From assembly GCA_016192455.1 (NCBI GenBank), contig JACPUC010000012.1, forward strand, positions 1-64,000: a stretch of DNA of 64,000 nt, given 5' to 3'. Source of the stretch: Candidatus Tectimicrobiota bacterium (lineage in GTDB: Bacteria; JACPUC01). Position 1 is the first letter of the stretch. Each line of letters starts with the position of its first letter. The position numbers and the translations under genes were made by a program. Below the pieces are notes generated by a model. That model saw only the letters and a list, made by a program, of their open reading frames with translations, ran no database searches and had not been told where the DNA came from. This document shows positions 50,721-60,340 of the stretch, one piece after another.

Positions 50721-51707
50721 TCAGGGCACGCCTTTCCTTGGCATCGTGGCAGGAAGAGAGGCCGAGCCGCCCTCGGCCGCAGCGTTCAGCACCACCTCGG
50801 GGTAAACCTCGGCAAGATCGACGAGGCTCCGCTGCAGGTGCACGGGCCACGAGCCCGCCAGCCGCCTTGCGGCGCGCTCCGCCGCCTGCGGCGTTGCAAA
50901 CCACGCCACCACCGTCGGGCCACTGCCGCTCATGAACGCCCATGGCGCGCCACACTGGTGGGCCGCTTCTAAAATCCTCCCAATCTCCGGGTAAGCTGCC
51001 GCGACAATCGGTTGTAAATCATTGCCCGCCGTTGCCCCAAGCTTCTCGACGGCGGCGCCAAGCAGATGCGAAGCAGTTAGTCTAACGGCGGCCGCACGGC
51101 TCGTCAAGGGCAATTTTACCTGGCCATAGGCCCACGTGGTGCTCACCTGGAAACCTGGGGTAATGAGGAGCAGGGGCCAGGTGCGCGCCAGACGGAGCGG
51201 CTCGAGGGTGGCGCCGGTTCCCGTGCCGATGGCGCAGGCGGCGCTGAGGAAGAACGGCACGTCGGCTCCCAAGCGGGCGGCCAGGTCGAGCAGGCGCCGC
51301 CGCGGCCAGCCGAGGCGCCAGAGGTAGTTGAGGCCCAAGAGCGTCGCCGCCGCATCGCTGCTGCCGCCGCCAAGGCCCGCCGCAACCGGCACCTGCTTGC
51401 GCAGGGTGAGCCGTGCTCCGCCGCGCACCCCTGCCTCGGCGGCAAGGAGCCGCGCGGCGCGACTGACCAGGTTGCGCTCGTCGGTCGGCAGGAGCGGATC
51501 GCTGCAGCTCAAGTGCAGGCCGCCGGCGGTGCGCTCCATCTCCAGCTCGTCGCAGAGGTCCACCATGAGGAAGATGGTCTCGATTTCGTGGTACCCGTCC
51601 GGCCGCTTCCCGAGGATGCGCAGGGAGACGTTGATCTTGGCTGGCGCCCGCAGGCGGAGGCGGTCCGACTCCACGCGCACCCTCCGCGCCGGGCCGGCGG
51701 GGCTCAC
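50721..51707 (-). CDS. ispE: 4-diphosphocytidyl-2-C-methyl-D-erythritol kinase
   Basis: IspE phosphorylates CDP-methylerythritol in the MEP isoprenoid pathway. The GHMP-kinase motifs are APAKINVSLRILGKRPDGYHE, PVAAGLGGGSSDAAATLLGL and the late MSGSGPTVVAWF. Length is 328 residues, slightly long because of the C-terminal tail. The GTG start overlaps the upstream lipoprotein gene stop (GTGA), so the genes are coupled. Confidence 0.96.
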   Translation of the reverse strand: MSPAGPARRVRVESDRLRLRAPAKINVSLRILGKRPDGYHEIETIFLMVDLCDELEMERTAGGLHLSCSDPLLPTDERNLVSRAARLLAAEAGVRGGARLTLRKQVPVAAGLGGGSSDAAATLLGLNYLWRLGWPRRRLLDLAARLGADVPFFLSAACAIGTGTGATLEPLRLARTWPLLLITPGFQVSTTWAYGQVKLPLTSRAAAVRLTASHLLGAAVEKLGATAGNDLQPIVAAAYPEIGRILEAAHQCGAPWAFMSGSGPTVVAWFATPQAAERAARRLAGSWPVHLQRSLVDLAEVYPEVVLNAAAEGGSASLPATMPRKGVP

Positions 51708-52855
51708 GACGCCTCATCGAGGCGGATGACCTCTGCGCCGGGCGGCGGCGGGAACGCAAAGGCGGCCTGGTCCAGGCCCACGTTGAACTCCGGCTCTTCA
51801 TAGCGGAGACGCAGGAAGGCGCCATCCTGCGGCATGACAATCTCGATCTCGTGCGGGAAGCGCAGGGTCGTCGCCGCGCCGGCGGCGCCGGCGGAGGGCG
51901 TGTCGCGGGGCGCTCCAGGCGCCGCCGTCGCCGCGCCGGTTTCGCCACGCTCCCCGCCCAACGCCGTGGCGGAGCTTGAGGCGGACGCCCCCCCGCTCGA
52001 GCTCGGCTGGGGGCCCAGCGTCACCTCGCGAAAATCCGCGAAGGCGGCCAGGAGGATGAGGCGACCGGCTGCATCGTAGCGCAGCACCCGCGTCGGCGTC
52101 GCCGAGGTATCGAACCAGACCTCCTGCCGGCCCGCGGCGGGCGTCGGGAAACTGAGCACCTGGAGCCGCAGGGACGGCACCGCCTGGACGCCGGCGCCGC
52201 TCACCAGGCGCGGCAGCGGCACGCCGCCGCTGCTCAGCGTTGCGAGGGAGGTGATGGAGAGCGACAGACCAAGCAGGCGGGAGAGGTTCTTCCTCGTCGC
52301 CTGCGCGAGGTAGTACTTGCGCTCCCGCGGGTAGAAGATGCGCAGCTCGCGGCTGTCGCTCGTGAAGAGGAACATCGATTGGCCGAAGAGGCCCAGGGTT
52401 TCGATGCGCAGCATGGCGGGAAGCCTGATGAGCACCGCCTGCTTGGCCTGGAAGCGCTGCGTTCCGAGCTCGAGGGTGAGGTGGGCCACGCCGCGCAGGT
52501 CGCGCACCAGGCGCGCCCGCCGCTCCAAGATGGCCACCAGCTCGTCTGCGCCGTAGAGCGCCAGGGGCGGGGCGGGGCGGGGCGCCTCGGGCGGGAGCAG
52601 CGCGCAGCCGCCCAGGGCGCTCAGCAGACTCGCCGCAAGAAGGGTGCGGGCGAGGACCTTGGCTCGCCCCCCGCCGCAGGCGCGCAGGAGACGGGAGAGG
52701 CGGCCGGCGGCGGAGTTGGCGCCAGGGACGGGCGTCGCCTGGCTCCGCACCTCAGGGGACGAGGCGTCCTGGGACCATGACCTGTGCCGCGGTTCAATGT
52801 CCACGATGCGCTCGGATCGGCAACGCAGCAGAACCTGCGGATCAGGGGGTGGCAA
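51704..52855 (-). CDS. LolB-like outer-membrane lipoprotein
   Basis: This protein resembles the LolB/DUF4292 fold: LVRDLRGVAHLTLELGTQRFQAK, IRLPAMLRIETLGLFG, and a beta-rich body to the end. The lipobox LSALGGC is at about residue 83 when counted from a TTG at 52855. That leaves an unusually long cytoplasmic segment before the signal peptide, so the true start may lie further in, at a codon I cannot identify. A Ser/Gly/Ala-rich insertion (around residues 288-328) interrupts the fold. It should help insert lipoproteins in the outer membrane or have a related role. Confidence 0.78.
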   Translation of the reverse strand: MPPPDPQVLLRCRSERIVDIEPRHRSWSQDASSPEVRSQATPVPGANSAAGRLSRLLRACGGGRAKVLARTLLAASLLSALGGCALLPPEAPRPAPPLALYGADELVAILERRARLVRDLRGVAHLTLELGTQRFQAKQAVLIRLPAMLRIETLGLFGQSMFLFTSDSRELRIFYPRERKYYLAQATRKNLSRLLGLSLSITSLATLSSGGVPLPRLVSGAGVQAVPSLRLQVLSFPTPAAGRQEVWFDTSATPTRVLRYDAAGRLILLAAFADFREVTLGPQPSSSGGASASSSATALGGERGETGAATAAPGAPRDTPSAGAAGAATTLRFPHEIEIVMPQDGAFLRLRYEEPEFNVGLDQAAFAFPPPPGAEVIRLDEAS

Positions 52856-54815
52856 CCGTGGGACGCTCCGGCATGTTCGGCGTCTCGGTCACGACGCCGC
52901 TTTGGGCGGCCTTCTTGGCCGGTGCGCGTCGTCTCCCCAGGCGCCTCAGGTCTTCCCGAAGCTGGTCGAGCTTGCGCTGCACCGCCGCGTCGAGTTTGAT
53001 CTGGATCGATTGGCTCCACGCCTGCACCGCGGCGTCGCGCCGCTGCAGGCGCAGGTAGACATCCCCCAGGTGGTCGTGCACGACGGGGTCGTCGGACACC
53101 AGACGCACCGCCTTTTCCAGGAGCTTCCGCGCCTCCTGGACGCGACCGAGCTTGAAGTACGCCCAGCCAAGGCTGTCGAGGAAGGCGCCGTTCTCCGGCT
53201 CGAGGCGCAGCGCTTCCTTGATCGCAGCCACGGCGATCTCCAGATGCATCCCTTTCTCGGCGTAGGCGTAGCCGAGGAGGTTCAAAGCATTGGCGTGGCG
53301 CGGGTTGAGCGCCAGGGTGGCGCGCATGAGAGAGAACGTTTTCGGGTAGTTGCCGAGCTCGTACATCGTCGCCCCCAGACCGAAGAGGTAGCGTTCGTTG
53401 CGCGGCTCGAGGCGGGCGGCCGAGAGGTAGGCGAGCAGGGCGCGGTAGTGGCGCTTCAGGCGCGAGGCCGTCAGCCCGAGGTAGTGGGCGATGGCGGCGT
53501 TCTTCGGGTTCGAGGCGCTCCCCCGGACCAGCAGCGCATGGGCCTGCGGCAGGCGCTTCAGGCGGTCGTAGAGCTGCGCCAGGCTGAGGAGGAGCTCATC
53601 GGCCGTCGGTTCCACGAGGAGCGCTTCCTTCAGCTCCGCCATGGACCGGCCGTAGGCTTGCCGTTCCTCGTAGGCCGCCGCCAAGTAGTAGTGCACGCGC
53701 GTCAGCTTGGGGTTCAGGCGCAGCGCTTCCCGGAACCGCTTCTCGGCTTCCGGGAACTCGCGCTGCTCGAGGTACATCAGGCCGAGCTGGATTTTCACCC
53801 GCGGGTTCTTCGGCTCCAGCTTGGCGAGGGTCTCGTACTCCCGCAGCGCGTGCGGCAGTTCCTTCAGGTTCCAGAGCGCCTGGGCGAGCGAACGGTGCAC
53901 CTCCACCTGGTACGGCGACTCGAAGAGGAGCTGCTTGTAAAGGGCGATCGTCTTCGACCAGCGTCGGGTGAGCTCGTAGATGCTGGCAAGCCGCAGGTAG
54001 GCGCGCAGGAATTCCGGATCGAGGAGGATGGCCCGGCGCACGACGGCGATCGCGGCGTCGTAGCGCTTCAAATTCACGTAGACATCGCTGCTGGCGAAGA
54101 AGGCGAAGGCGTTGGCCGGCTGCCGCTCGATGGTCTCCAGGTAGGCGAGGAGGCCGTGGTCGATCTGCCGCTCGTTGACGAAGAGCTGGGCCAGGTAGAG
54201 GCCCGCCTGCTCATGCGCCGGCTCCAGCTCGAGGGCGCGGCGAAATTGCCCCCGCGCCTCCCGCCCGCGCCGGAGCTCGGCGTAGGTGCGCCCCAAGAGC
54301 AGGCGCGCCGGCACGAACGCGGCGTCGCGCCGGATTGCCTCCTCGAGGAGGCGCACCGCGTCGAGACTGTTTTTCTGCTGCAGGTGGAGCTCCGCCAGCT
54401 CGTAGCGCAGGTAGGCGGAGTTCTCATCGTAGGAGATGGCCTGCTGATACTCCTGGATCGCCGCCTCGAATTGGTGCTGCTGCACGTAGAGGCGGGCGAA
54501 GAGGTAGTGCTGGTAGGCGCGCCAGTCGGGCTGCTCGGCGAGCGAACTCCGCCCCCGCGCCCCCAGCGCCTGGCGCGCCATCTGATTGCGCTCTTCAATG
54601 GTGGCGACGTTGACGCGGCCGGCGGCTGGCGGCGCAGCCGCACCCTCCTCCGCGGCGGAGAGCTGGGAGCGGCGCGGGGCGCCTGCCTGACATCCCCCCG
54701 CCAGGAGGACGAGCGCCGACAGGAGGAGGCACCAGACCGCTGCGCCGCGGCACGGCCTCAACCTGCCGGCCGCCTGCAACCTGGAAGCGCTTTGCAGCAC
54801 AGGGGAACCCTGCAT
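52842..54815 (-). CDS. tetratricopeptide-repeat lipoprotein
   Basis: This 657-residue protein has a lipobox (LVLLAGGC, Cys at about residue 42) and then roughly fourteen TPR units, for example AYLRYELAELHLQQKNSLDA and NPRVKIQLGLMYLEQREFPE. It should be anchored in a membrane and act as a scaffold in the periplasm; partners are unknown. A basic tail follows the last repeat. The ATG has GAGGAG upstream. It overlaps the LolB-like gene by 14 bases, and dciA ends 14 bases before it, so this is one operon. Confidence 0.87.
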   Translation of the reverse strand: MQGSPVLQSASRLQAAGRLRPCRGAAVWCLLLSALVLLAGGCQAGAPRRSQLSAAEEGAAAPPAAGRVNVATIEERNQMARQALGARGRSSLAEQPDWRAYQHYLFARLYVQQHQFEAAIQEYQQAISYDENSAYLRYELAELHLQQKNSLDAVRLLEEAIRRDAAFVPARLLLGRTYAELRRGREARGQFRRALELEPAHEQAGLYLAQLFVNERQIDHGLLAYLETIERQPANAFAFFASSDVYVNLKRYDAAIAVVRRAILLDPEFLRAYLRLASIYELTRRWSKTIALYKQLLFESPYQVEVHRSLAQALWNLKELPHALREYETLAKLEPKNPRVKIQLGLMYLEQREFPEAEKRFREALRLNPKLTRVHYYLAAAYEERQAYGRSMAELKEALLVEPTADELLLSLAQLYDRLKRLPQAHALLVRGSASNPKNAAIAHYLGLTASRLKRHYRALLAYLSAARLEPRNERYLFGLGATMYELGNYPKTFSLMRATLALNPRHANALNLLGYAYAEKGMHLEIAVAAIKEALRLEPENGAFLDSLGWAYFKLGRVQEARKLLEKAVRLVSDDPVVHDHLGDVYLRLQRRDAAVQAWSQSIQIKLDAAVQRKLDQLREDLRRLGRRRAPAKKAAQSGVVTETPNMPERPTVATP

Positions 54816-54829
54816 TACCAGCTCCTCGC

Positions 54830-55399
54830 CTAAGGGGTTTCCCCGCGTGCAACACTGCTGAGGAACAGGCGGCGCAACGCCTCGCGCAATGCCGCCTGGG
54901 GGACCGTGCGAACAAGGTGCTCAATTTCGTCTCGCCCCGCCTGGCTGACGGGGGGCCTGGCCCGGGGCTGGCCGCCGGCCGGCGCGGGCCGGCGCGCTGT
55001 CGGTCTGCGGCCTGCCGACGGGGAACGTCCCGCGCCCTCATCTCGCCCCTGTCCGGCGCCGCCGCGCGGGGGCGCGCCCCCGGGAGCATCCCCTGATCCC
55101 AAGGCAGCCTCCCCGTCTGCGACCAGGCCGAAGAAGAGGCGCTCGACGATCCCAGGCCCGACGAGGGCGCGGATGCGTTCCAGCATGAGGGGCTGCATGT
55201 AGCTGAGCTGCTGGAGCCACATCGAGTCGCGCACATCGACGTAGAGCGTCGTGCGGCGCCGCCTGCGCGGCTGGGTCATGGCCGCCACCTGCGCGCCGAC
55301 GATCTCGTCCCAGCGCGTCCAGATGCTCGCCTCCCGGAGCAGCGCCTCAAGGTTCAGAGACGGCGCCACCCCGTGCAGGAACTCACCCAGGCGGATCAT
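54830..55399 (-). CDS. DciA/DUF721-family protein
   Basis: The 189-residue protein has the DUF721 core at residues 1-95: a helix, WTRWDEIVGAQVAAMTQPRR, and the strand TTLYVDVRDSMWLQQLSYM. In bacteria lacking DnaC/DnaI, DciA loads the replicative helicase, and dnaB is present in this window. After the core comes a low-complexity Gly/Ala/Arg/Pro region (about 95-155), then a helical tail (DEIEHLVRTVPQAAL). DciA proteins often have such a disordered arm. Confidence 0.82.
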   Translation of the reverse strand: MIRLGEFLHGVAPSLNLEALLREASIWTRWDEIVGAQVAAMTQPRRRRRTTLYVDVRDSMWLQQLSYMQPLMLERIRALVGPGIVERLFFGLVADGEAALGSGDAPGGAPPRGGAGQGRDEGAGRSPSAGRRPTARRPAPAGGQPRARPPVSQAGRDEIEHLVRTVPQAALREALRRLFLSSVARGETP

Positions 55400-55533
55400 G
55401 GTGCGTGCCGTTCCTCTTCAGGCGCGCCGACCACCCTGCCGCGGCCACGGGCCGGCGGAGCAGCCTCCCGCGCGCGTTCCGCGCCGTGCGGCGCCCGCCG
55501 CCGCGGGGTGCCGGGAAGATCGCGCGCGCCGCG

Positions 55534-56432
55534 TCACGAGCCGGAACCGGCGTGGTGGTAGCGCAGCCTGCCGTCGTCGGTCGGTCCGGCCGCGAGCGCC
55601 TCTCCCTGCGCCGCCCGCGCCCCGCCTGCCGCCGCCTGGGTGCTCTGAACTCCCTGGGGCGCCTGGCCGGGCCGGGCCTGCGGGGCCGCCTGGGCCGCCC
55701 GGCTGCCCCGGTGAGCTTCGGGAGGAGCTTCGAGGAGCCGCCGGATGCCCTCCATGAGCCGATCGGTGACGTACTGCGCCGCCTCCTTGCGCGACAAATG
55801 CGCCGGCGGCTCCCAAGCGAGCGGCGCGCCGAAGCGCACCTGCAGCCGCTGAAAGAGCCGCGGCAGCTTCATGCGCGGGCTGAGCACACGCTCGGTGCCG
55901 AGAATCGCGGCGGGGATGACGATCGGCTTCGCCTCCAGGACAACCCGGCCGACCGCGCGCACCCCAACCTCGAGGGAGCCGCTGAGGCTGCGACCACCTT
56001 CGGGGTAAAGCAGCATCTTCTGGCGCCGCAGCACCTGGGTCATGCGCCGCAGCACGCGCAGGTCCCGCCCCGTGCGCTGCACCGGGAACGCCCCCAGAGA
56101 GGTGAGCAGGCGGTCGAAGCCTGCCAGGGAGAAGAGCTCGGCCTTGGCGGGAGCGCGGACAATCTCGTCGGGATAGCGGTCGATGAGCACGCTTATGATG
56201 AACGGCGGATCGAGGTAGGAGACGTGGTTGCTGACCACCAGCACCCCGCCGCCCTCCGGGACGTGCTCAATACCGCGAATCGTGGTGCGATTCAGGCAGC
56301 GAAAAAAAAACTGCACACCCGCACGGCGAACTGAATCCAGAGCCGCTGTCCGAAGGAGGTCTTCGCCGCCAGTGACTCATTGGCGCTGCCCCTCGTCACC
56401 AGTCGCTGGATGCGCCGCTGGCCCCGTGTCAT
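55534..56432 (-). CDS. plsC: 1-acyl-sn-glycerol-3-phosphate acyltransferase (PlsC family), frame broken at a T9 run
   Basis: PlsC acylates lysophosphatidate. The catalytic NHVSYLDP (NHx4D), PVQRTGRD and LYPEGGRS motifs are intact. The longest uninterrupted frame (GTG at 56316, 260 residues) begins MQFFFRCLNR and lacks the usual N-terminal helix. An ATG at 56432, 10-15 bases after GGGGGA and below a promoter, opens a frame (MTRGQRRIQRL to RLWIQFAVRVCSFFF) that reads like the missing start but ends at a TGA just after the T9 run (56302-56310). One extra T would fuse the two into a 299-residue protein. RNA polymerase slippage, phase variation, recent mutation or sequencing error could explain this. 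The C-terminal tail is low-complexity Ala/Gln/Gly. Confidence 0.8.
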
Positions 56433-56516
56433 CGTTCGCCATCCCCCTGCCAGGATGCTGCCGAGCGCCTGCCCTCGCCCCCCCTGGGGAACGCCGGTTC
56501 CCCCTCTCCTGTCCCT

Positions 56517-56545
56517 ATGCTAGCACGCCGCCCGGGGGAGAACAA
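56517..56545 (-). promoter_or_regulatory. extended -10 promoter candidate for plsC
   Basis: On the minus strand TTGTTC (56545-56540) is followed after 17 bases by TAGCAT (56522-56517), with the extended -10 TG (TGCTAGCAT). It matches the sequence in front of pdxA. Transcription would start near 56510, about 78 bases before the ATG at 56432. Confidence 0.5.
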
Positions 56546-56657
56546 GGACCATGGCGGCGGCGGGGTGAGCCGCGAGCCACCCTGGTCACCTCACCCGGGC
56601 CCGGGCCGTTCGGCCTCGCGGCGGTCGCTCCGCCACTCCGCTTGCCACGACGCTGCA

Positions 56658-58142
56658 CTAGACGTCGATCTGCGCCCGCTGCAGCTTGCCGCTGTAATCG
56701 ATGTAGAGCGTGCGCCACTCGCTGAAGGTGTCGAGGGCGGCGCGGCCCGCTTCCCGATGCCCGTTGCCGGTTGCTTTCGCGCCGCCGAAGGGGAGGTGGA
56801 CCTCGGCCCCGATGGTGGAGGCGTTCACGTAGACGATGCCGGTGGTGATCTCCTCCATCGCCTGGAAGGCGGCGTTCACGTCGGCGGTGTAGATGGCGGC
56901 GGAGAGGCCGTAGTCGGTGTCATTCACCACGGCGATCGCCTCCTCGAGGTCGTGCACGGCGATGATGGCGACCGTGGGTCCGAAGATTTCCTCCCGGGCG
57001 ATGCGCATGCTCGGCTTCACCTCCGTGAACACCGTCGGTTGGTAGAAGCTCCCCAGGGCGCAGGCGCCCTGCGTGGCGCGCTCGCCGCCGGTCAGCAGCC
57101 GCGCCCCTTCTTCCAGGCCGATCTCGGTGTAGCGGTGGATGTTCTCGAGCTGGCTGTCGTTGATGACCGGCCCCATATCGGTGTCGGCGCGCAGCGGGTC
57201 GCCGAGGCGCAGGGCATTCGCCCGCGCCACGAAGCGCTCCTGCAGCTCGCCGAGCACGGCGCGATGCACCACCAGGCGGCTGGCGGCGGTGCAGCGCTGA
57301 CCGCTGGTGCCGAAACCGCCCCAAACGGCGCCATCGACGGCGAGGTCGAGGTTGGCGTCGTCCATGACGATGATGGCGTTCTTGCCCCCCATCTCCAGAG
57401 CGTACGGCTTCATCTGCCGGGCGCAGCCAAGGGCGATCTCCTGCCCGCTGGCGGTCGAGCCGGTGAAGGAGATGAGGCGCACCCCGGGATGGGCCACGAG
57501 GGGCTGGCCCACCTCGGCGCCGCCGCCGGTGACGAGGTTGAGGACCCCCGGCGGCAAACCTGCTTCGCTGATGAGCTCGACCAGCCGCACGGCGCTGAGC
57601 GGCGTATCCGTGGCCGGTTTGAAGACGATGGTGTTGCCGCAGATGAGGGCGGGCATGATCTTCCAGGCGGGGATGGCCATGGGGAAGTTCCACGGCGTGA
57701 TGAGGCCGACCACCCCCACCGGCATGCGCACCGTCAGGCAGAACTTGCGCCGCAGCTCGGATGGCGTGGTGTCGCCGAAGAGGCGACGCCCCTCGCCCGC
57801 CATGAGGAGGGTCATGTCAATCGCCTCTTGCACGTCGCCCCGCGCTTCGGCGAGCACCTTGCCCATCTCGCGCGTCATGTCGCGCGCCAGTTCCTCCTTG
57901 CGCTCGATGAGGAGGTGGCCGAGCCGATAGAGGACCTCGGCGCGCTTCGGAGCCGGCGTGTGGCGCCAGGCATCGAAGGCCCGGCGCGCCGCCTGCACGG
58001 CGCGCCCCACATCCTCGTGGTCCGATCGTTGGAAGAGGCCGATCACCTCGTCGCGGCGGGCCGGGTTGCGGTTCTCAAAGGTGCGCCCGCGCTGCGCCGC
58101 AACCCATTCGCCGCCGATGTAGTTCAAATAGGTCTGGGCCAT
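56658..58142 (-). CDS. NAD(P)-dependent aldehyde dehydrogenase
   Basis: The 494-residue ALDH has the general base E250 in ALEMGGKNA and the nucleophile C284 in [10 protein letters not shown], plus the Rossmann segment [10 protein letters not shown]. The end [19 protein letters not shown] resembles the semialdehyde dehydrogenases of lysine or omega-amino-acid breakdown. AAGGAG before the ATG fixes the start. An aminotransferase lies immediately upstream on the same strand, which suggests that an amine is turned into an aldehyde and then into the acid. The actual substrate (lysine-derived aminoadipate semialdehyde or another) is inferred. Confidence 0.9.
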   Translation of the reverse strand: MAQTYLNYIGGEWVAAQRGRTFENRNPARRDEVIGLFQRSDHEDVGRAVQAARRAFDAWRHTPAPKRAEVLYRLGHLLIERKEELARDMTREMGKVLAEARGDVQEAIDMTLLMAGEGRRLFGDTTPSELRRKFCLTVRMPVGVVGLITPWNFPMAIPAWKIMPALICGNTIVFKPATDTPLSAVRLVELISEAGLPPGVLNLVTGGGAEVGQPLVAHPGVRLISFTGSTASGQEIALGCARQMKPYALEMGGKNAIIVMDDANLDLAVDGAVWGGFGTSGQRCTAASRLVVHRAVLGELQERFVARANALRLGDPLRADTDMGPVINDSQLENIHRYTEIGLEEGARLLTGGERATQGACALGSFYQPTVFTEVKPSMRIAREEIFGPTVAIIAVHDLEEAIAVVNDTDYGLSAAIYTADVNAAFQAMEEITTGIVYVNASTIGAEVHLPFGGAKATGNGHREAGRAALDTFSEWRTLYIDYSGKLQRAQIDV

Positions 58143-58280
58143 GGTGATCTCCTTGCGGCAATCGCGCGGCGGAGCCATGGAGCGCCGTCATGGGGGATCG
58201 CCTGCTCCTCCACCGACTCTCACCCCGGCGCCGCCGCTTGCCGGGCACGGCATGCTTCTGGCCGGTTCCGGGCCGTGCCG

Positions 58281-59771
58281 CTACCCCCTCTCCACGTCGC
58301 GCAGCGCATCCTCCAGGAGGGTTACGGCAAGGCGGAGTTCGCGCGGACGCAGGTTCAGGGGCGGCAGCAAGCGCACGCCGCGACTGCCGCAGCCGAGGAG
58401 CAGGAGACCCCGCTGGAAGCAGGCCTGCACCATGGCTGCCCGCTCTGCTGCGCCCGGCAGGTCGAAGGCGAGCATGAGGCCGAGGCCGCGCACGTTGGTC
58501 ATGGCGGCGTGGCGTTCGGCCACCGCCTGGAGCGCGCTGCGCGCCTCCTGCCCCAGGATCTCGGCGTTGCCCATGAGCTGCTCGTCCTCAATCACCTCCA
58601 AGGTGCTCACCGCCACCGCGGTGGCGATCGGCCCGCCCGCCCAGGTGCTTGAGATCGCCCCGGGCTGGGACGGGAAATGCTGGCGCTTGCTGAGCACGGC
58701 CCCCACGCGCAGCCCCTTGGCGGCGGCGACGATGTCCGCCGCCACGCCGTGGTGCTCGATGGCCCAGAACCGCCCGCTGCGCCCCAGGCCGGTCTGCACC
58801 TCATCGGAGATGTAGAGGGCCTCGTGGCGGTGGGCGAAATCGGCCAGGCGCCGCAGGAACGCCGTCTCGCCGATGATGTAGCCCCCCTCTCCCTGCAGCG
58901 GCTCGGCGATGACGTAGGCGAGCAGGTCGCGCGGCGCCTTCTGCTGCTCGTAGATCACGCGCGCCGCCTCGCCCGCCTCGACGATGGCGGCGAGGTCGCG
59001 CTGATCGAGCAGCTTGTCGAAATCGAAGGCGACGTCGTTGTACGGCGCGAAGCGCACCCAAGGGATGGCGGCATAGCCTTCGCGCTGCACCGTGCGGCTG
59101 TTCGTGAGGCTGAGGGCCCCGAGGGTGCGGCCATGGAAGGCGCCGGACATGGCGATCCCGAACAGGGGGTAGTTCGTCCGCGCCTCGGTGAGGTACGGAT
59201 GCCAGGGCAGGTGGAGCTGCCGGCAGAGCTCCTCGAGGAGCGCCGCCGGCCAGCGCTGGCAAAGACGCTGCCAGCAGTGATGCATGGCGATCTTGACGGC
59301 GTTTTCCACCGCCTCGGCTCCGGAGTTCACGAAGAACGCCGTATCGAACCCGAACCCGCGGCTGAGATCGAAGAGCTTCTGCTGCAGGTGCCCCGCGGTG
59401 CGGAAGCGGCCCGCCTCCGCCGGCAGGCGCAGGGGACGGGGACGCGCCGGGTCCGGCCCCACCGCGAGGTAGAAGTCGTGGTCGGCGGTCTTGATGGGGT
59501 CGAAGGGGACGCCACATTCCGTGAGGATGCGCGGGTGGTTGTAGCCGAGCGGGGCGGAGGCGACGTGGGTGCAGCAATCGAGGAAGATGTTGCCGTCGGG
59601 ATCGCCGCAGAACGGCCCCTCGGCCCACTCGCTGACATCCCAGACGAACGGATAGACATACGTCGACGGGGCCGAGCCGGCCTCGAAGGCGGCAATCCAA
59701 CGCTGCGCCCGTGGACCCGGCAGGGACCCGGCAACGCGCACGCTGGCAGACTCGCGATGTGGACGATCCAT
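58281..59771 (-). CDS. class III (omega-amino acid) PLP aminotransferase
   Basis: The 496-residue aminotransferase has FVNSGAEAVENAVKIAMHH, AFHGRTLGALSLTNSR, EPLQGEGGYII, the PLP-binding Asp in YISDEVQTGLG (D323) and the Schiff-base Lys in AAAKGLRVGAV (K352). An extra segment (residues about 100-130) lengthens the substrate region. The family includes lysine 6-aminotransferase and GABA transaminase; pairing with an ALDH points to an omega-amine donor. GAGG lies seven bases before the ATG. Confidence 0.88.
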   Translation of the reverse strand: MDRPHRESASVRVAGSLPGPRAQRWIAAFEAGSAPSTYVYPFVWDVSEWAEGPFCGDPDGNIFLDCCTHVASAPLGYNHPRILTECGVPFDPIKTADHDFYLAVGPDPARPRPLRLPAEAGRFRTAGHLQQKLFDLSRGFGFDTAFFVNSGAEAVENAVKIAMHHCWQRLCQRWPAALLEELCRQLHLPWHPYLTEARTNYPLFGIAMSGAFHGRTLGALSLTNSRTVQREGYAAIPWVRFAPYNDVAFDFDKLLDQRDLAAIVEAGEAARVIYEQQKAPRDLLAYVIAEPLQGEGGYIIGETAFLRRLADFAHRHEALYISDEVQTGLGRSGRFWAIEHHGVAADIVAAAKGLRVGAVLSKRQHFPSQPGAISSTWAGGPIATAVAVSTLEVIEDEQLMGNAEILGQEARSALQAVAERHAAMTNVRGLGLMLAFDLPGAAERAAMVQACFQRGLLLLGCGSRGVRLLPPLNLRPRELRLAVTLLEDALRDVERG

Positions 59772-60073
59772 CTCTCTACCTCGGTCTCCTCGGTGCTTCC
59801 ACCTTGTGAATCCGTCCCCACCGCCTTGCCGAGGGCGCTCCCCGCCTCCGCCCCGCCTCGTCTGAGGCGAACACTCGCGGGCGAGGACGAGGGCAGGGGA
59901 TGAGAAGCGCAGCGAGGGCTGAGAAGCGATCCATCCGCTCCCACGGGGGCATCCGCACCCTGACGGCGCTGCCTATCCCTCAATGTAGCGCTGCTCTCCG
60001 GGCTTTGGTAGGGAGAACGAGGATTCTCCAGAGCGCACCGGTTTTCTGGTTCAGGAGAGGTTCTGTGTTAGGC

Positions 60074-60132
60074 GGGAAAAGAAAGCTCCCGGCACCCCTC
60101 TGCACAGGATCACCGTGTGGGTGCCGGGAGCT
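60074..60132 (-). terminator. strong rho-independent terminator
   Basis: On the minus strand AGCTCCCGGCACCC (60132-60119) pairs perfectly with GGGTGCCGGGAGCT (60097-60084) across a 21-base loop, and the stem is followed by TTTCTTTTC. It lies about 237 bases past the HTH gene stop, so it ends either a long 3' UTR or a separate RNA. Confidence 0.8.
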
Positions 60133-60340
60133 ACACTCTGGAAGTTCGAGACCCGCAGTTACTGCGGCTCTTCACGGTTGGATGGGCGAGACGGCTCCTC
60201 CTCCCCTGCTGCACACCACCCGCTGCGGCAGGCGGGAACCGCGGAGCTCCCCGCTTCCCACCCAGGAGGCTCAGCCCCCGCCGGCAGGATGGCGCCGGCG
60301 GGACAATCCCCCACCGCAGCTTCCACCTTTACCTAAAACC
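60133..60340 (-). ncRNA. candidate structured RNA or structured 3' UTR
   Basis: Read on the minus strand, this stretch between the HTH stop and the terminator contains several stems: CCCGCCGGC / GCCGGCGGG (60302-60277), GGGAAGCGG / CCGCGGTTCCC (60259-60234) and the 15-base palindrome at 60167-60153. I recognise no known RNA family (no SRP tetraloop motif, no tmRNA or RNase P core). The ends are not defined. It could be a free RNA or the 3' end of the HTH messenger. Confidence 0.35.

Noticed and set aside
56517-58652. Plus-strand open frame of 711 codons
   Set aside because: It lies opposite the aldehyde dehydrogenase, whose catalytic residues are intact.
60084-60200. SRP RNA or tmRNA
   Set aside because: A GTGCCGGGAGCTAC stretch and a TTCGAGA segment looked suggestive on the plus strand, but the SRP GGAA tetraloop region and the tRNA-like ends of tmRNA are missing; the minus-strand reading is a clear terminator.
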